Source of the DNA: Neckera pumila
Taxonomy: Eukaryota > Streptophyta > Bryopsida > Hypnales > Neckeraceae
Assembly (NCBI GenBank): GCA_963969595.1
Contig: OZ018409.1
Coordinates: forward strand, 15,098,975-15,162,974
DNA length: 64,000 nt
Direction: 5' to 3'
The notes beneath the pieces were generated by a model. It made no database searches and was not told the DNA's origin. It saw only the letters and a program-made list of their open reading frames with translations. Of this stretch, positions 12,836-25,656 are shown in pieces. How positions within the stretch are numbered: the stretch's first letter is position 1; every line of letters begins with the position of its first letter. The position numbers and the translations under genes were made by a program.

Positions 12836-14774
12836 CAAAAAATGACATGGCAGTCACTCAACCACGTCAACCAGCTGTTGTTGCTGCGTTCCCGCAGTCT
12901 GGGAATGCAACAGACAGCAAGGGAACTCAGAGCTTTCTAAGAGCCCCGAATCTCATCTAATGGTATAGTACGTTGCAAGAGACTTGGTGCTAAGTTACTA
13001 CTTGCACTACCAATCGTCTCGCAATTAGCTCTTGTTGCCACCAATTTGTTGCTAGAGAAAGTGGAATTGTTCTATTGCACTGTCTTACTAAGAATTGGAT
13101 GTGAAATTTGTGAAATTTGATGTGAATGGGGTGAAATTTGAGGAGATTCTTCTGTTTTGGCAAGACATAACATTGTTAACTGCTCTGATCCCAACCCTTG
13201 TGGAGAGAGGATAATACTTCCCTGGATTCCAGGGCAATCATTTAGTTATAATGTGATCAATGGGATTGGTTGGCTACTTGCAAATTTTGGTTGGAGTTCA
13301 TGTGAGGTGGTGCTCTGGAGCATTGAGTCTGAAAAAAGAAAATACAGAGAAAAATAGTGCATAGGGGAGTCCAAATGGCTACTGAGGTTGAATTTCAACA
13401 ATAATTTTGCAAAATTCAACACTAGGGGCTTCCGCTTTCCAAGGCAACAAAAAGGAACCCCTAGCATTGGTTAACAATGTTACGGAATCGAGTCTGTTTT
13501 AAGGTTCTCCTTGCTTAGGGTTCCATTATCTTTTGAAGGATGCCTGGAATGGTATTGAGTGAGCATAGGCTTGCCGAGAGCAAGAGGGTCAAGCCGGTCC
13601 GCTTGGAGACCCTAATTTTGCTACAAACCAGCACAAAGTAATGAATCTCTTGCTCTGATAAATTTTGTTCTTTCAATTTGGTTATGTGATTCCTGCGCAA
13701 TATTTGCCTTTTAGTTGAATAACATTTTTTCTACTTGAGAATTTTAGCAAAGAATTATTTAGGTGACACTATTTGTATTCATTTTGAGAATTTTAATGAG
13801 TTTAGAGTTCAAGTTGCAATCTCTTAGAAAGCGCAGATTTGCATCTCAAAAACTTTGATACTTTTGGAAGTTTGAAAGTCTAACTTCGGATGATAGTGAT
13901 TCACAGTTCTCTATGAATTCACTAGAAAACAATCCTAACCTATATCTTTGATACTCTTTAAAGTTTATCAAATTAGTTAATTTTAGGCTGATTTGGGTGG
14001 CATACTTTTTTGAAAGTAATGGTATAATCTCAAGGACTTTGACTGTTTTGTAGGTCTCATCTTGAACTTATTTTTTTTTGCTCTCTTCACTTTGTGAGAA
14101 GAATGCATGACCCTTTGTAATTGTGCTCTATTTCCACCCTAATGTTTTGGATGTCCACCTATTCCTTTTTCTTGTTTGAATTGCATTGTTATTGGCTATG
14201 TCCATGGAAAGGCATCTTTAATGAGCAATTATAAGTCAATGGCTCGGTCAATGGAAATCATACCAAATCCAAATGTGATGGGAGCTTGGTTGGGCACTCA
14301 ACATCTTGTACAGCTAGTAATGGAAGCTTACAGAAACCATTGTCAGTTGACACCAATGAGGAATATGGTAGCGATGACGAGCCTAACAATAAGCTCCCAT
14401 ATATGATTGTAATGGTCTAGGGTTTATAGAACTGCAAGGTTTTTTATGTGTATTGTAATACTTTGCATTCTTTTACAATTTGAACCAATCAAATAGCGCC
14501 GATGATCTTACGGGAATTAGAGACTAAGTGATAATTTGTGTCTATTGGTAATTGATTGCTAACTCCTGCTGCCTAGCTTGCAATGAATTTACATTCATTT
14601 CCATTAGCTAATTCAACTCCCTGAATTTAGACTACTTTGCTTGTACTAATGGTTTGATTTGCTAAATCCGCCTGCTCCAAGTAGCAACAAGCGGCCAATT
14701 TGAAAGTCTAACTTCCCATTAATTCTCTGGAAGTGCAAATTTGCAATAAATTAGTTAATTTTCAACTCACTCAT

Positions 14775-14873
14775 GAACCTCAACACCTAAGTTATCTAAT
14801 AGACCTCAACACCTCAGTTATCTAATGGACCTCAAAACCTGAGTTACCTAATGGACCTCAATGCCTGAGTTTT
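14775..14873. repeat. Tandem repeat, ~27 bp x 4
   Basis: Units of the form GACCTCAACACCTCAGTTAT plus CTAATG, four copies with a few substitutions, inside the TIR-bounded block. No reading frame is kept across units. Confidence 0.75.
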
Positions 14874-16566
14874 CTAGTTGGCAATATCTAATTGGGATGG
14901 GCAAGGCCTTTACCAAGCAAGTTCATGATTGTTGTACTGGAAGCATGTGCTGAGTGTACTATTCTGTGATTGAGGTCAAGTCAATTCCTATGTGTATTAG
15001 CAAAAATGATGACTTTCTATTTCCAGAGCTATAAAGAATTGCATTATTATACCACTTTTCCCTTGTCAATGTCACTTGGCAATATTGAGTTGTGCTTTCT
15101 CCTGTATTCTTGCAGATGTAAAGTCTGCTCTCCACAAAAAGAGGTCAAATGGGAAAAAGACACCACTTCAAAGGCTTCCAACAATGTGAAGGATTTATAT
15201 TACTTGACTTATATTGAAACACAAGGACAACTATGTAATCAGATGCCATCCCTGGAACCAATCTATGCTTGGTGTGGATCTTTGTTGTTTCTAAACCATT
15301 GCAGTCATATTGTTTTTTGTTTTGTTCAGCTTGGCTTATGTCTCTCTTTTTCTTGTTTTATGAATAGAGTTCATTGACAACAAGCATTTTTGGTAGGCAC
15401 TGTCAAAGGACATCAAGTTGAATCAATGCAGCATTTGCTTGGAGCGCTTTCGTTTTCATGTGAGTGGTTCCACAAGTACAATAAATTGGCTGACAATGTT
15501 GAAGTAAAAGAAAATTCTAAGTAATAAAAGAAGGATTACAACTAGAATTATTTTTCACTAGAATACTTATCAACGTTGTGAGACTTGCTGCAAGTAAGTA
15601 GTTGAAGTTTATGTACTTCTGTTGATGTTGTGTGGGTATAATTCCAAAGATCTCCAAACAAAGCTGCAATTTCATAGTAATGCATGTTGTTTTGGAGGTA
15701 GCATTAAGGATTCTATTCAAAGGGCTATATCTTTTTTGTACATTTAACACATTACCTTGAAATTTGAATTGTCTTCAAGTTGCAACGCCAACCTCCAAGA
15801 TTTCCTTCCAATTGTATCGAGAACCATTTTTAGTAGTTCTACTATTCTCATATGATTGAACTCAATGGTAATTTGTACTATGATTTTCTTAGAGTTGTAG
15901 TGAGTGTTCTTCTCGTGTTTTTACTAACTTTTAGGTTATGAATTTTTAGGGTTTTCTTTTCTGTCCATAGCTCATTCTTTGCTTCAATTGTAAATCTATT
16001 AATAAAAACTATGGTTGGGTATTCATCATCTTGTACAGCATCTTCCTATTGTGCAATTGGCATTCATAGTATCAATATGCAATCAAATGGCAAATAAAAA
16101 AATTAATATAACAATGACAAAATCAATAAAATGAAACAACAATTTCTAGTTCCAAATTGCCCTTGAACAATGCGACCAAATCAACAGAAAGAAACAATAG
16201 TCAGCTGAATTTCCGTTGATTTCGTTCCAATTTTTTCTACTAGTGATTGAGAAATTTTAAGTTTCAATTTACATATTCCATATGGGTTGTTCTACCTCCT
16301 ACCCTCCATGTGTACACGTAGAGCTTCTTTTATCACTTGAAAATACAAAACATGAATGGCAATCAAATCAAAGTAATGTAATTCAAGCATTAAGATTATT
16401 GATTTCTATGAATTGATTATTATTTTGTTGAAGGTTGCTATTCTACTTATATTTTTATTTCAATTAAAGTACTTAATTTGCCATTAAACCCAAACCTTGT
16501 AACTGATCTAGATACCCTATTAAGTTCTAACAAGTTTCAACAAGTGTTGTTGCAACTATTGACATG

Positions 16567-16627
16567 GTGTGAAATATACCACACCATTTCGTCCTTCGGA
16601 TGAAATGATGTGGTATATTTCACATCA
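16567..16627. repeat. Short perfect-type hairpin
   Basis: About 28-bp arms GTGTGAAATATACCACA / TGTGGTATATTTCACA extended by ATTTC/GAAAT around CGTCCTTCGG. It stands alone in AT-rich DNA; a tiny MITE or remnant is likely. Confidence 0.6.
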
Positions 16628-18092
16628 TTCTGTCCGGGGAAGGTAGTAGCATTGACTGCTACTGAATATTATCGACTTCTCAATTCAATTTCATCACAAT
16701 TTAGTTGATTAAGTTTGATTTGCCAATTTTGACTTCCCAGCTTCTACATGCTTCACTCACTAGGCACTCTGTAGATAAAATTTTCGATTCACGGGGGGTG
16801 CACTTAGTTTATCTAATCCAAACTACGTGCGACCAAAACTTTGTACCCCCTATATTATATCCTAAAATTTAAACAAAAGAAAAAAAAAAAAATATGAATA
16901 TATTTTACTAATTTGAAAGTTTATGTTTTGAATTATTGATATTTTTATTTGCTAATGATAGTTAGTTACAAATTTTTGAAGTAAATAGATACACTGCAGA
17001 ACTGAAAAATAACTTTCACACCCCTATATTATATCCTAAAGAATTGTCTAAAAAATGAACAAAAAATTCCTAAAAATAACTCTCTATTAAAAGTTCATTT
17101 TGAGTTGAATATTGATGCAACGGTCATCTAAATGTGTTCTCTATAAATATTTGAGTTGAAAAATATGCCATTTTAGGTTCATTTTCAATCTCTTCTAGAA
17201 ATCATTCTATATTTCATTTGAGTTGGAAATTTTGGCAATAGAAACCTATAGTCATTACCAAACAATGCTCAAAATTTTAGGTTGAAATTATAGTTTATTA
17301 GAAACCACTTGTTTGCACGTGGTTTGTAGGAGTAGAACCAAGTGCCTTCCCCGAGTTTCGATTCCAGTTCTACAAAATTTCTTGCCTTTTTTTAATTTTT
17401 CAATTGCAATTTTGTTTTGTTTTTTTGTGCCATAGGGAGCTATAGTTGAGCTCCTATTCATATGTTACGAAACATATAATATTTTATATGGAATTATTCC
17501 TCCATCCATCCAAATCTTGATCCCTAACTCATTCATCCATCGCCTTTTGATCTAAATAGATTTGCTACGAATGATAGATGACTACTATTGCATGACTTCA
17601 GCTCTAATGCCACGGCCATCCCTCATTGCTTACAACAAATTTTGACTATTTTAACATAGGAGTCATTGATTAAATGAATAATTTAAGATGAAGCCATCCA
17701 CGATGTTGGAGGGCTCCATGGCCATTCAATTTGGACCTTTCTTGAACAATTTTAGGGCCAAAAGAGTATATATTCTACTAGGATTTCTTGCAGAAAGAAG
17801 CTTCAAGACTTTTGTAATAAAAATGAGTATCCAAATTTGACAATGACATATTCTTCTAGTAAGAAGCATATTGAAAAGCAAAAATGATTGTTGACAAAGG
17901 TCACTTTTGTTCGCACTCAGAAATGCTAAAAGTGGATACTATAGCATTATACTCAACTACTTGAAGCATTTGAATGGTTCAATATGGCTATTGTAAAATT
18001 TTCATCTAAGTTGCTAATTGAGCTCTTTTCAATGTTGTTAGCCCCAAGTCTCCTTATCCAATTTAGTCCCTGAGGGATCCAACAAATAAGAG
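16628..18092. other. AT-rich intergenic DNA, nothing recognised
   Basis: No coding signal or clear element ends. It precedes the CACTA terminus at 18093. Confidence 0.4.
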
Positions 18093-18230
18093 CACTACAA
18101 GAAAATAGTGTCTGAAATGACACGTCCTAATTGATCAAAATATTCAAGTTGACAGAATTTTGTCAAAAAAAATGTCCGAATTGACAAAAAATTGACAAAA
18201 AATGTCCAAATTGACATTGCTCCCTTGAAG
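18093..18230. mobile_element. CACTA-type transposon end with subterminal repeats
   Basis: Begins CACTACAAGAAAATAG, the classic En/Spm (CACTA) terminus. It is followed by several copies of an AATTGAC / TTGACAAAAAATGTCC motif, as expected for subterminal repeats. I find no matching opposite end nearby, so the extent is unknown. The protease relic starts 200 bp inside it, so capture by this element is possible. Confidence 0.5.
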
Positions 18231-18434
18231 TGGAGGTTGTTTATGGATGAATCTATGTCAATTGAATCTAGTGGTTTATAGATGTCTACAACATCGTCTT
18301 GCTATCCTAGTGAGGTAGATTAACTTGTAGTAATAGAAAAAAAGTACAAATAAAAATGCATGCAATACAACATTTGGGTGTGCCACATAGGGATTGCAAA
18401 GTAGTCTATTTGATGAAAATTTCATGGATAGTAT

Positions 18435-18992
18435 TTACGAAATCAATTGTATCTTCATCTGTGGCACCAACACGTAATCCAAGGGAACAAAATCAAAATC
18501 AAAGTCATCACCATCTTTTATTTGTAAGCACGCAATATCCATATCAACATCTCGAGCAATAATCTCCACTCGGTGACCACCAACTCTTAAACATTTGTCT
18601 CTTGCTCTCATGCCTGCAGCTTCCAAACAATGATTTGTTGTTAGGCACATCCTTTCTTTATTGCAAACGACAGCTGTGCCAAACCTGGCAGAAACCACGA
18701 TTGGGGAAAATTTTTGAGAAAATGATGATGCTTGGATTCGGATATTTGGAATAATCTTGTGCTTTACAAGGAAAGCTCCAATTGCAGAAGCAACCTCAAA
18801 CAAAGATACCAAAAGAACACTTGTGAGCTAGGTTTTTGTCCAACAACTCCAACATCTTTCCATGGCTCATGGACTTTTTCTTCTTCATATCCTCCTCAAA
18901 GTAGGTTGCTTCAACATGTATGCCAACAAGCTTATTGTCGGAAAGAACAGCACCCCAGAATTGTTGGGGAAACATGAGTAATCACCTGTACA
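18435..18992 (-). pseudogene. Broken trypsin-like (DegP/Trypsin_2-like) protease relic
   Basis: Reading the - strand, an open frame of 125 codons (18812-18435) contains FGTAVVC, then TTNHCLEAA with the catalytic-type His (residue 61) and RDVDMDIACLQI with the catalytic-type Asp (residue 92), the usual layout of chymotrypsin-fold HtrA/Trypsin_2 domains. Immediately 5' on the same strand (about 18980-18870) is a serine-motif segment: HVSP, then NNSG, then AVLSDNKLVGIHVEAT. These three pieces lie in three different frames, consistent with one-base losses in the A and G runs near 18967 and 18953. A further frame change and a stop separate it from the His/Asp part. The Ser module comes before the His module, so the source was probably a tandem two-domain protein or a rearranged fragment. 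A possible acceptor (TTTTAG|TGTACAG) precedes it. It is not functional as it stands; the family call is from motifs only. Confidence 0.6.
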
Positions 18993-19042
18993 CTAAAAAT
19001 GGTTCAAAACACCAGCCACTTGACTATGAGTGATGGTTGGAG

Positions 19043-19975
19043 TAAACCCCTAAAGCACCAACATGCGTTTTTTGGCCGTATATAAATTTTGGGCAAGTAT
19101 GTGTGACTAGAGATATCCATATTTGAGGCTGAAATTTTAATTAGAAGGTGGGGGCAAGGAATATCTTCATGTGTACCAAGTTTCATGACATTTCGAAATA
19201 CAAGTAAAAAGTTGTGACCTAATATGTTACTTTCTTTTGTAACTGGGCAGTTTGGGCAAATCAGAAAAAATCATTTTTTCCAGGCTTTTTAAAAAAAAAT
19301 TGGTTCTCTACTTTTATATATACTTCAAAAGCTTTGAGTCATTCCATTTTAATCAATGAGTCAAACGTCATGAGGTTTTTCGAATTGCAGGCAGTTATGG
19401 ATTTTCTACTCTAAGAAAAAGTTTAAAGTCATTTATTTAACTCAATTTTCAATATTATTGGAAAAAAATAAAATGCTAGGATGTAGATTGATTATTAAAA
19501 CATTACAACCGTTGGGATTGGCATTTTTAAATTCCATGATTAAACTTTTAACAATTTAGTATTTTAAATCCTTTTCTACTTCTTTCTATATACTATTTTT
19601 TTCCTATATGTTGAACAATTCCAAATGATGTGAAATTTTTCAAGCATATAGACAACTTATTTAGGAAACTAAATTCAAAGAAGCACCACCTTTATCGGCA
19701 TTTTTTCACTGAAAAATGAGCTTGCAAAGTGCAGCTGCCCAATTTTTCGCAGGATTGAAAAAATGGTTTTCAAGACTTTGAATGCTTATATCTTATGATC
19801 TACAGGGTGGAATTTTCTGAAATTTTTACCACATGTTTTCAAAATATCATACTAAAAGATCCTATGGTTACATGTGTCAAAAATTGTTTTTTTCCAAAAA
19901 TTTGGTAGTTGTATTAGAAATGGCAGTTTTGGAGCGTTTTTGGTGATTACATGGTCATAAAACTTTAGGGGTTAA
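19043..19975. mobile_element. TTAA-type (piggyBac-like) element, subfamily P1
   Basis: Starts ACCCCTAAAGCACC, ends AACTTTAGGGGTTAA; about 930 bp, AT-rich, no open frame. It is collinear with the outer part of 36175-37996 and, inverted, with 39427-40346, sharing internal blocks such as the AGAAGGTGG...AAGGAATATCTT segment. The left TTAA has decayed to TAAA. At 19540-19543 it keeps the single TTAA into which subfamily P2 inserted in the 36175 copy. Confidence 0.8.
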
Positions 19976-22543
19976 TGAAATCCTTTATATTGTCAATATA
20001 GACAATGGTTGCACATTAGGAGACTCTTGAAGGTTTTGATAGATACCTATGATCTTAAGTTTTGGCAAGATTTTGAAACTTTTATTCAAGATAGAAAACT
20101 AATTATCATTTTAGGAATATATTTTTTATTTCATTTGGTACACAGGAACAAAAGTTATGCCACAATAAGCCCAAAATAGGCAAGGATGGCAACCAAAAAA
20201 AGAACAAAAATTTGAAATTGTTTTTTTCAAAATTTATTTCTTATAGATTTATTTTTTCTACTTAGAAAGGGTTAATTCATTCCATTTGGATAAGTGATAT
20301 AAACCTTATGAAGCTTTTTGTTTTGCAGCCAATCTTAGCAAATTGCTGTAAAAATAATGTATTGGATCCATTTATGAACTCTATTTAAATTTATTTTTTT
20401 AAAGTTGCTCATGGTTTAGTTTGCTTTCTAGAACAATCTAACCTTTGAAATTAGTATGTTTCAATCCCATACTAGAGATATCAATAGTTTAGTTTTTTCT
20501 TCTATTTTATACCTACTTCAACTTAAGCAATTTATTTATGAATGAAAATTATGATATATTTTTTGGAATTTCTTTATCAAACTCTCAACAAAATTCTTCA
20601 ATATAAAAATTTTAAATTCACAATCTACATATAGTACAAAAATTTAGTTAAGAGGATTCAAAGCCTACAATCTCGTCAGATGAGGAGCAAATAAACTTAT
20701 TTTTTCCAATTTAAGTACTTAAATCTTGTGATTAATGTAGTCTAAGTTTTTGAAATTTATTCTAGACATTTTCATACTAGTCTATTGCAAAATCCTGTGG
20801 ATAGATACACTAAACAAACAATTGCTTAAATTATTTGTTGCTTGCATTGAAAATGGCAGTTTCAGTGAGTGGTTTTTGAAAAAAAAAATGGCATTGGAAC
20901 TTTCAAGGTTAAGTATGCTGAAGTGGTTTTAGGCGTAGACTCTATAACTATGGCTGCAAGAATCTTCAAGGGGATGTTTGTCAATGATTGAAGCTTCTAT
21001 GCTCATTTTACGATTGTAAACAACAACTATTCTATCAGAGGTTTAGATGACAACCTTCCAAATATTAGCTACATGACCTGGCCTAAAAGTTCGATGGACC
21101 AAGCTATTTTTTCTTAATACTTTCGAGACCTCCAAGCATTTCAAGTTGACGTGCAGCGCCGTACAAAAGTAGAATGAGTTGATAATTATATTATCATAAT
21201 ATCCTTCCTAAGTTGAAGATTGTATTCATTGAAAAACAAAACAATTTTTGAATTTTTGGCATTGTGATCAACACATTTGTATCAACCAACATATACTTTT
21301 ATTATCTCTAAGATAAAATATATTTAGACCAAGAGCTCGGAAACACAAAAAATTGAATGAATTGAAACCAATGTTTAGTAAAACACAATTTTTGGAGATG
21401 GCTACTGGTCTGGCAAGCTTACCAATACTCGTAAGCATATTTTCCTTCAATTAGTTGCTATAGCATTGAAGACATTAATAAAGGAATAGATTGCAATAAT
21501 GCGTTTTACACTTGAAAGGACATGATATGTTGTCCCTTGCCATTGATTTTTGATGGCAATTGAAGTATAAATTAACAAATTATTTCCACATCTTTAAAAA
21601 ATTGTCACAAAACATGAATAATACTTTCAAGGGCAAAATGTATCTAGGTATGCTAGGCCACTCTCAATACATAATATATTCTTTTTGACTTGTATATAAA
21701 TATTAAGTTTAATCAATTTTATTTAATGTCACATGATTTCTTTTATTGTAAATGCTTGTCGCATTTTCTAAACTTGATTAAATTTTCATTTCCTTTAACA
21801 TTATTATTAGGTAAAAACAATGTTTGTTTTAGGTTTGTACTTCTGTTTTCTTAAATACTATACCTTTTTTTCCATTTGCCTTCTACTATATGTACATGAT
21901 TATAGTTTTTGTTGTAAATGAATAATTTCTTTACTAGCACTAAATTCAATGATGTCAAATTTGATAATGTTATGACTTATGAAGGATCCAAGTTATTTTG
22001 GATAGATGTTCTAGTTATTTCTTCAACATAGTTACGTCATAGTCATAATTGCGCTAAATATTGAATCACATTGCAAACCACTTGGGGGTACAAAAAAAGT
22101 TAATCACTATATGTAAGAGACAATTCTTTCCATTTACCGTACCAAATATATACAACAAAGAAATAACAAACAAAAGCAAGGCCAATTGGTCAAAATTGTT
22201 ATTTCATTCTAAAAAAAACAATGTTTCATCCAATATTGAGAGCCAATATTTTCAACTCATCATAATTCATATGTATATAATCTACAAATATATTTTTGAA
22301 TATTGACATTAATGGTACACTGAGGTAGAAATATAAAAAATTCACCACAGCTAAAATATAATTTCAATAGAACCTACCCTTTTTAAAATAAAATAAAAAT
22401 GAATTTTTCAGTACGTCTTTAAAAATTCATATTTTAAGTTCTTAACTCATAAAGGTTATTGACATAAAACTTAGAAATCATATATATGAAAGACAATATA
22501 ATATGCAATTTATGTTTTGGATATACAAATTATACTTTGAATA
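19976..22543. other. AT-rich intergenic DNA, possibly old TTAA-family remnants
   Basis: The part 20040-20420 has phrases like those inside P1/P2 elements (CACAGGAACAAAAGTTATGCC, the AGCTTTTTGTTTTGCAG block), suggesting a decayed relative without intact ends. The rest is unrecognised. Confidence 0.35.
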
Positions 22544-23926
22544 CAGTGAGTGACGAAACCGAGTACTTTTGTGAAACATTTTCATTCAAACAACCATACC
22601 ATAAGCATCAATGGTTAAAACCCAAAAGTGTACACATGAAAGTTGTAGAGCATGACATACAACATGTTACCATGGAAGTTTAAAGAAAAAATTAGTTGTG
22701 ATTTGAAAGAAAATTAATTCCAAAGTTTGCTATGTCAAAAACTCGGTTTTGTTCAACATAGTTTGGCTTTACTTTATCTTTTGTCAATTTTTTTTTAAAA
22801 CTCCTAAAAAACTTTTTGTACCTTAGCATGTTGGTATACATCATTTTTGATTGTTGTATACAAAAATTGAAGGACTTTCACATTTATAGAATTAAAAATA
22901 TTAACAATTTAACAAACATGCAAATGATGTTGGTTCTCACAAAATTTGAGTTTTTTTTGTGGAATTCAGAGCATGGGATTGCATTATCCATGGTAAAGAG
23001 GATATAGGTTGCAAAATAGACCACTTTTATATCTAAATGTCCTTGTATATAAAATATTTGTTGAATTGGGCAATGTGTACAATTTATATTTTACAATTGT
23101 ATAATGCATTTTTAATTTCAACTTTTGTGTTCAAAGACTAGAGTTCATGATGCATATAAATCATCCAAAAAAATTCAAAAAATTCCATCATGACTGTCTG
23201 CATTATCCAAAAACAGCTAATTTTCAAAAATTACACTGACATTCAAAAAATTAGCTGTTTTTGGATAATACAGACAATGATGATGGAATTTTTTGAATTT
23301 TTTGGGATGATTTATATGCATCATGAACTCTAGTCTTGAACACAAAAGTTGAAATTAAAAATGCATTATACAATTGTAAAATATAAATTGTACACATTGC
23401 CCAATTCAACAAATATTTTATATACAAGGACATTTAGATATAAAAGTGGTCTATTTTGCAACCTGTACCCTCTTTACCATGGCTAATGCAATCCCATGCT
23501 TTGAATTCCACAAAAAAAACTCAAATTTTGTGAGAACCAACATCATTTGCATGTTTGTTAAATTGTTAATATTTTTAATTCTATAAATGTGAAAGTCCTT
23601 CAATTTTTGTATACAACAATCAAAAATGATGTATACCAACATGCTAAGGTACAAAAAGTTTTTTAGGAGTTTTAAAAAAAAATTGACAAAAGATAAAGTA
23701 AAGCCAAACTATGTTGAACAAAACCGAGTTTTTGACATAGCAAACTTTGGAATTAATTTTCTTTCAAATCACAACTAATTTTTTCTTTAAACTTCCATGG
23801 TAACGTGTTGTATGTCATGCTCTACAACTTTCATGTGTACACTTTTGGGTTTTAACCATTGATGCTTATGGTATGGTTGTTTGAATGAAAATGTTTCACA
23901 AAAGTACTCGGTTTCGTCACTCACTG
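22544..23926. mobile_element. 1.38-kb near-perfect foldback element, TA-flanked (Tc1/mariner-like ends)
   Basis: Arms 22544-23222 and 23249-23926 (679 and 678 nt) are near-identical inverted copies around a 26-nt spacer. Ends are CAGTGAGTGACGAAACC and GGTTTCGTCACTCACTG with TA directly outside both, as for Tc1/mariner insertions. Short frames inside each arm are mirror images. There is no transposase. Confidence 0.88.
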
Positions 23927-24039
23927 TAGGTTTTTTTATTATTGATTTGATTATGATCAATTGTGATAAATGTTGGGCACTATGCTCTTACACTATTCGT
24001 TTGTGCCTCAAATACCTAATTCATACTAGTATATAAATT

Positions 24040-24255
24040 ATCAATTTACAAGTCACACACCATGCTTGTACTAAAGGTGATAAAATGTACAATATCTGAT
24101 TCCACTGAGGAAAAATGCACGTCCTAATTAACATCTTCCAAATGTGCACCAATTCTAGCAATGAAATTTTGTCTCATTTATTTCCAAAAAAAAATAAAAA
24201 AAATTGTACTAATGGTTTTGACCTTTCACCTTTCATGGACAAAATCATTGCATAT
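24040..24255. repeat. Direct repeat, partner at 26445-26590
   Basis: ACACCATGCTTGTACT...GGTGA.AAAATGTACAAT and the following ~100 bp recur in the same orientation at 26445-26590. The two flank the MITE cluster between them; origin unknown. Confidence 0.6.
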
Positions 24256-24570
24256 ACTCCCTCTGTTTTTGTGACCATAAATTGCCATCTTCACGTGGTA
24301 TGCATCTCCAAATCAGTTCTATACCTACGTGGAAGAAACGTTTTTAGCACCAGTTCCTTCATAACTTTTGCATACAGTACTATCCAAATGATGTATTCTC
24401 TGGTGTGTTGGAACCTCCTTTCAATTGTCAATAAGAAAAATTTGAATAGTCGAATAATAGTAAATAGGCTCAATAGCAATTTAATTAGTGACACATTTTG
24501 GGTAGCTTACTTTAAATAATATGAAAGAATGACATTGATTAGAAGTTTATGATTAATTTTAGAATTTTTT

Positions 24571-24964
24571 AGTGTGCCTTGTGCCGTTGCCACAACCAAA
24601 TCATACGGAGCAGTAAATTAATTTTCTAAATTTTTTTATTCATAATAAAAACTTTGAAATTCAATATCTTTTACATTGTCATTTCAAACGCCATGAAACA
24701 AAGCCCATCCACCCCTCCTGGCCAAGAGCTATCCAATGGTACAAAGAATATGACCAAAATCAAAGTAAAAGTAGTTTTCTAATTTTTTGATCCATAAATA
24801 CTTCAAAATTCAATAACTTCTGCACCGTTGCTCCCAACACCACGAAACCAAGCCCGTGCACCCCTCCTCGCCAAGGGCTTTCCGACGGTACCAAGCATGC
24901 GGCTGGAGGACGCACTATCCGGGAGATCTCAACGTAACAAGCAAAACAAAACAAACAGCCAAAC
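24571..24964. repeat. GC-core repeat G, copies in minus orientation
   Basis: Starts GTGTGCCTTGTGCCGTTGCC, with a partial core near 24700 and a full core CCCGTGCACCCCTCCTCGCC near 24855, then an AACAAAACAAAC tail near 24940. Two overlapping copies. Non-coding. Confidence 0.7.
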
Positions 24965-25656
24965 TTAACCCCTAAGTGTCACATACAGAACAACGGAAGT
25001 GAGGGGCTTGGAAGTGAATTATAGAAAAAACGTCATAACTTGAAGTGTACTTGGCTACTGAAGTTTTCACCATAAAAAATTGCAAGCCAACTTCTTGATG
25101 AGTGCAAATCTGCAATTTTTGAGCAAATCCACCGTACAGATACAAAAATTATAATGTTTGATGAACAAGGTCTTCCAGAAATCCTGCTCATTTTTTAACA
25201 CAATGACTCTTTGGGAATTTGTAGAGGGAAGGGCACAAATGAGATGTGTGTAGGCTTCGAGTGTGCTTTAGAATGTGTAAATAAGAATGCAGGGGAAAAA
25301 AAAATTCTTCCAAAGCGGGCAAATTTCGACTTTTGTGGCCTTTGAAGGTTGCAAGATTCAAGGCAAAATTGTGTTTGCAAGCTCGGTACAGTCAACAGAG
25401 GCCCAGGCAAGTGCCAATATTCACTCAAAGATCAGGCCGATCCATGGTGCGGATTGGTGTGACTTACATCCCTATACTATTATAGAATACAAAGGTACAC
25501 AGTGCAATTAAAAGCAACTCGTATATCTCTTTAACAAAAGTTTTGATTCTCAGCGGCCAAAAAACATCCCCTCTGCTGCACAGGGGTTAAGGTATGGATT
25601 TGGTGTCGCACATTTGCTAACATTCTGTGGTATGCTTCTATCATTCCTACTCTTGG

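Larger units (their letters stand above)
11920..16345. mobile_element. 4.4-kb block with ~100-bp terminal inverted repeats and possible gene fragments
   Basis: About 100 bp at 11925-12030 (including GGTGGTAGGAGGTAGAACAA) is repeated in inverse at 16242-16345 (TTGTTCTACCTCCTACCC). The interior is less AT-rich than its surroundings. Near 14232-14428 a 60-codon frame, hydrophilic and acidic (NEEYGSDDEPNNKLPYM), looks more like protein than the other frames, and a 42-codon frame at about 15393-15530 is similar; I recognise no family. This resembles a transposon carrying host gene pieces (Pack-type). No clean target duplication was found. Confidence 0.45.

Noticed and set aside
14970..15377. 135-codon plus-strand frame
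   Set aside because: Cys/Phe/Leu-rich low-information translation; a possible acceptor at 15115 suggests any real exon would use another frame.
15411..15460. CSICLERFR-like RING-finger start
   Set aside because: Only one CxxC pair and no following zinc ligands; the alternative frame over the same bases is longer and open to 15530.
17340..17380. tRNA-like T-loop motif (GAGTTTCGATTCC)
   Set aside because: No acceptor stem, D-arm or anticodon arm could be folded around it.
24115..24519. 134-codon plus-strand frame
   Set aside because: AT-driven composition, part lies in a direct repeat, no motif.
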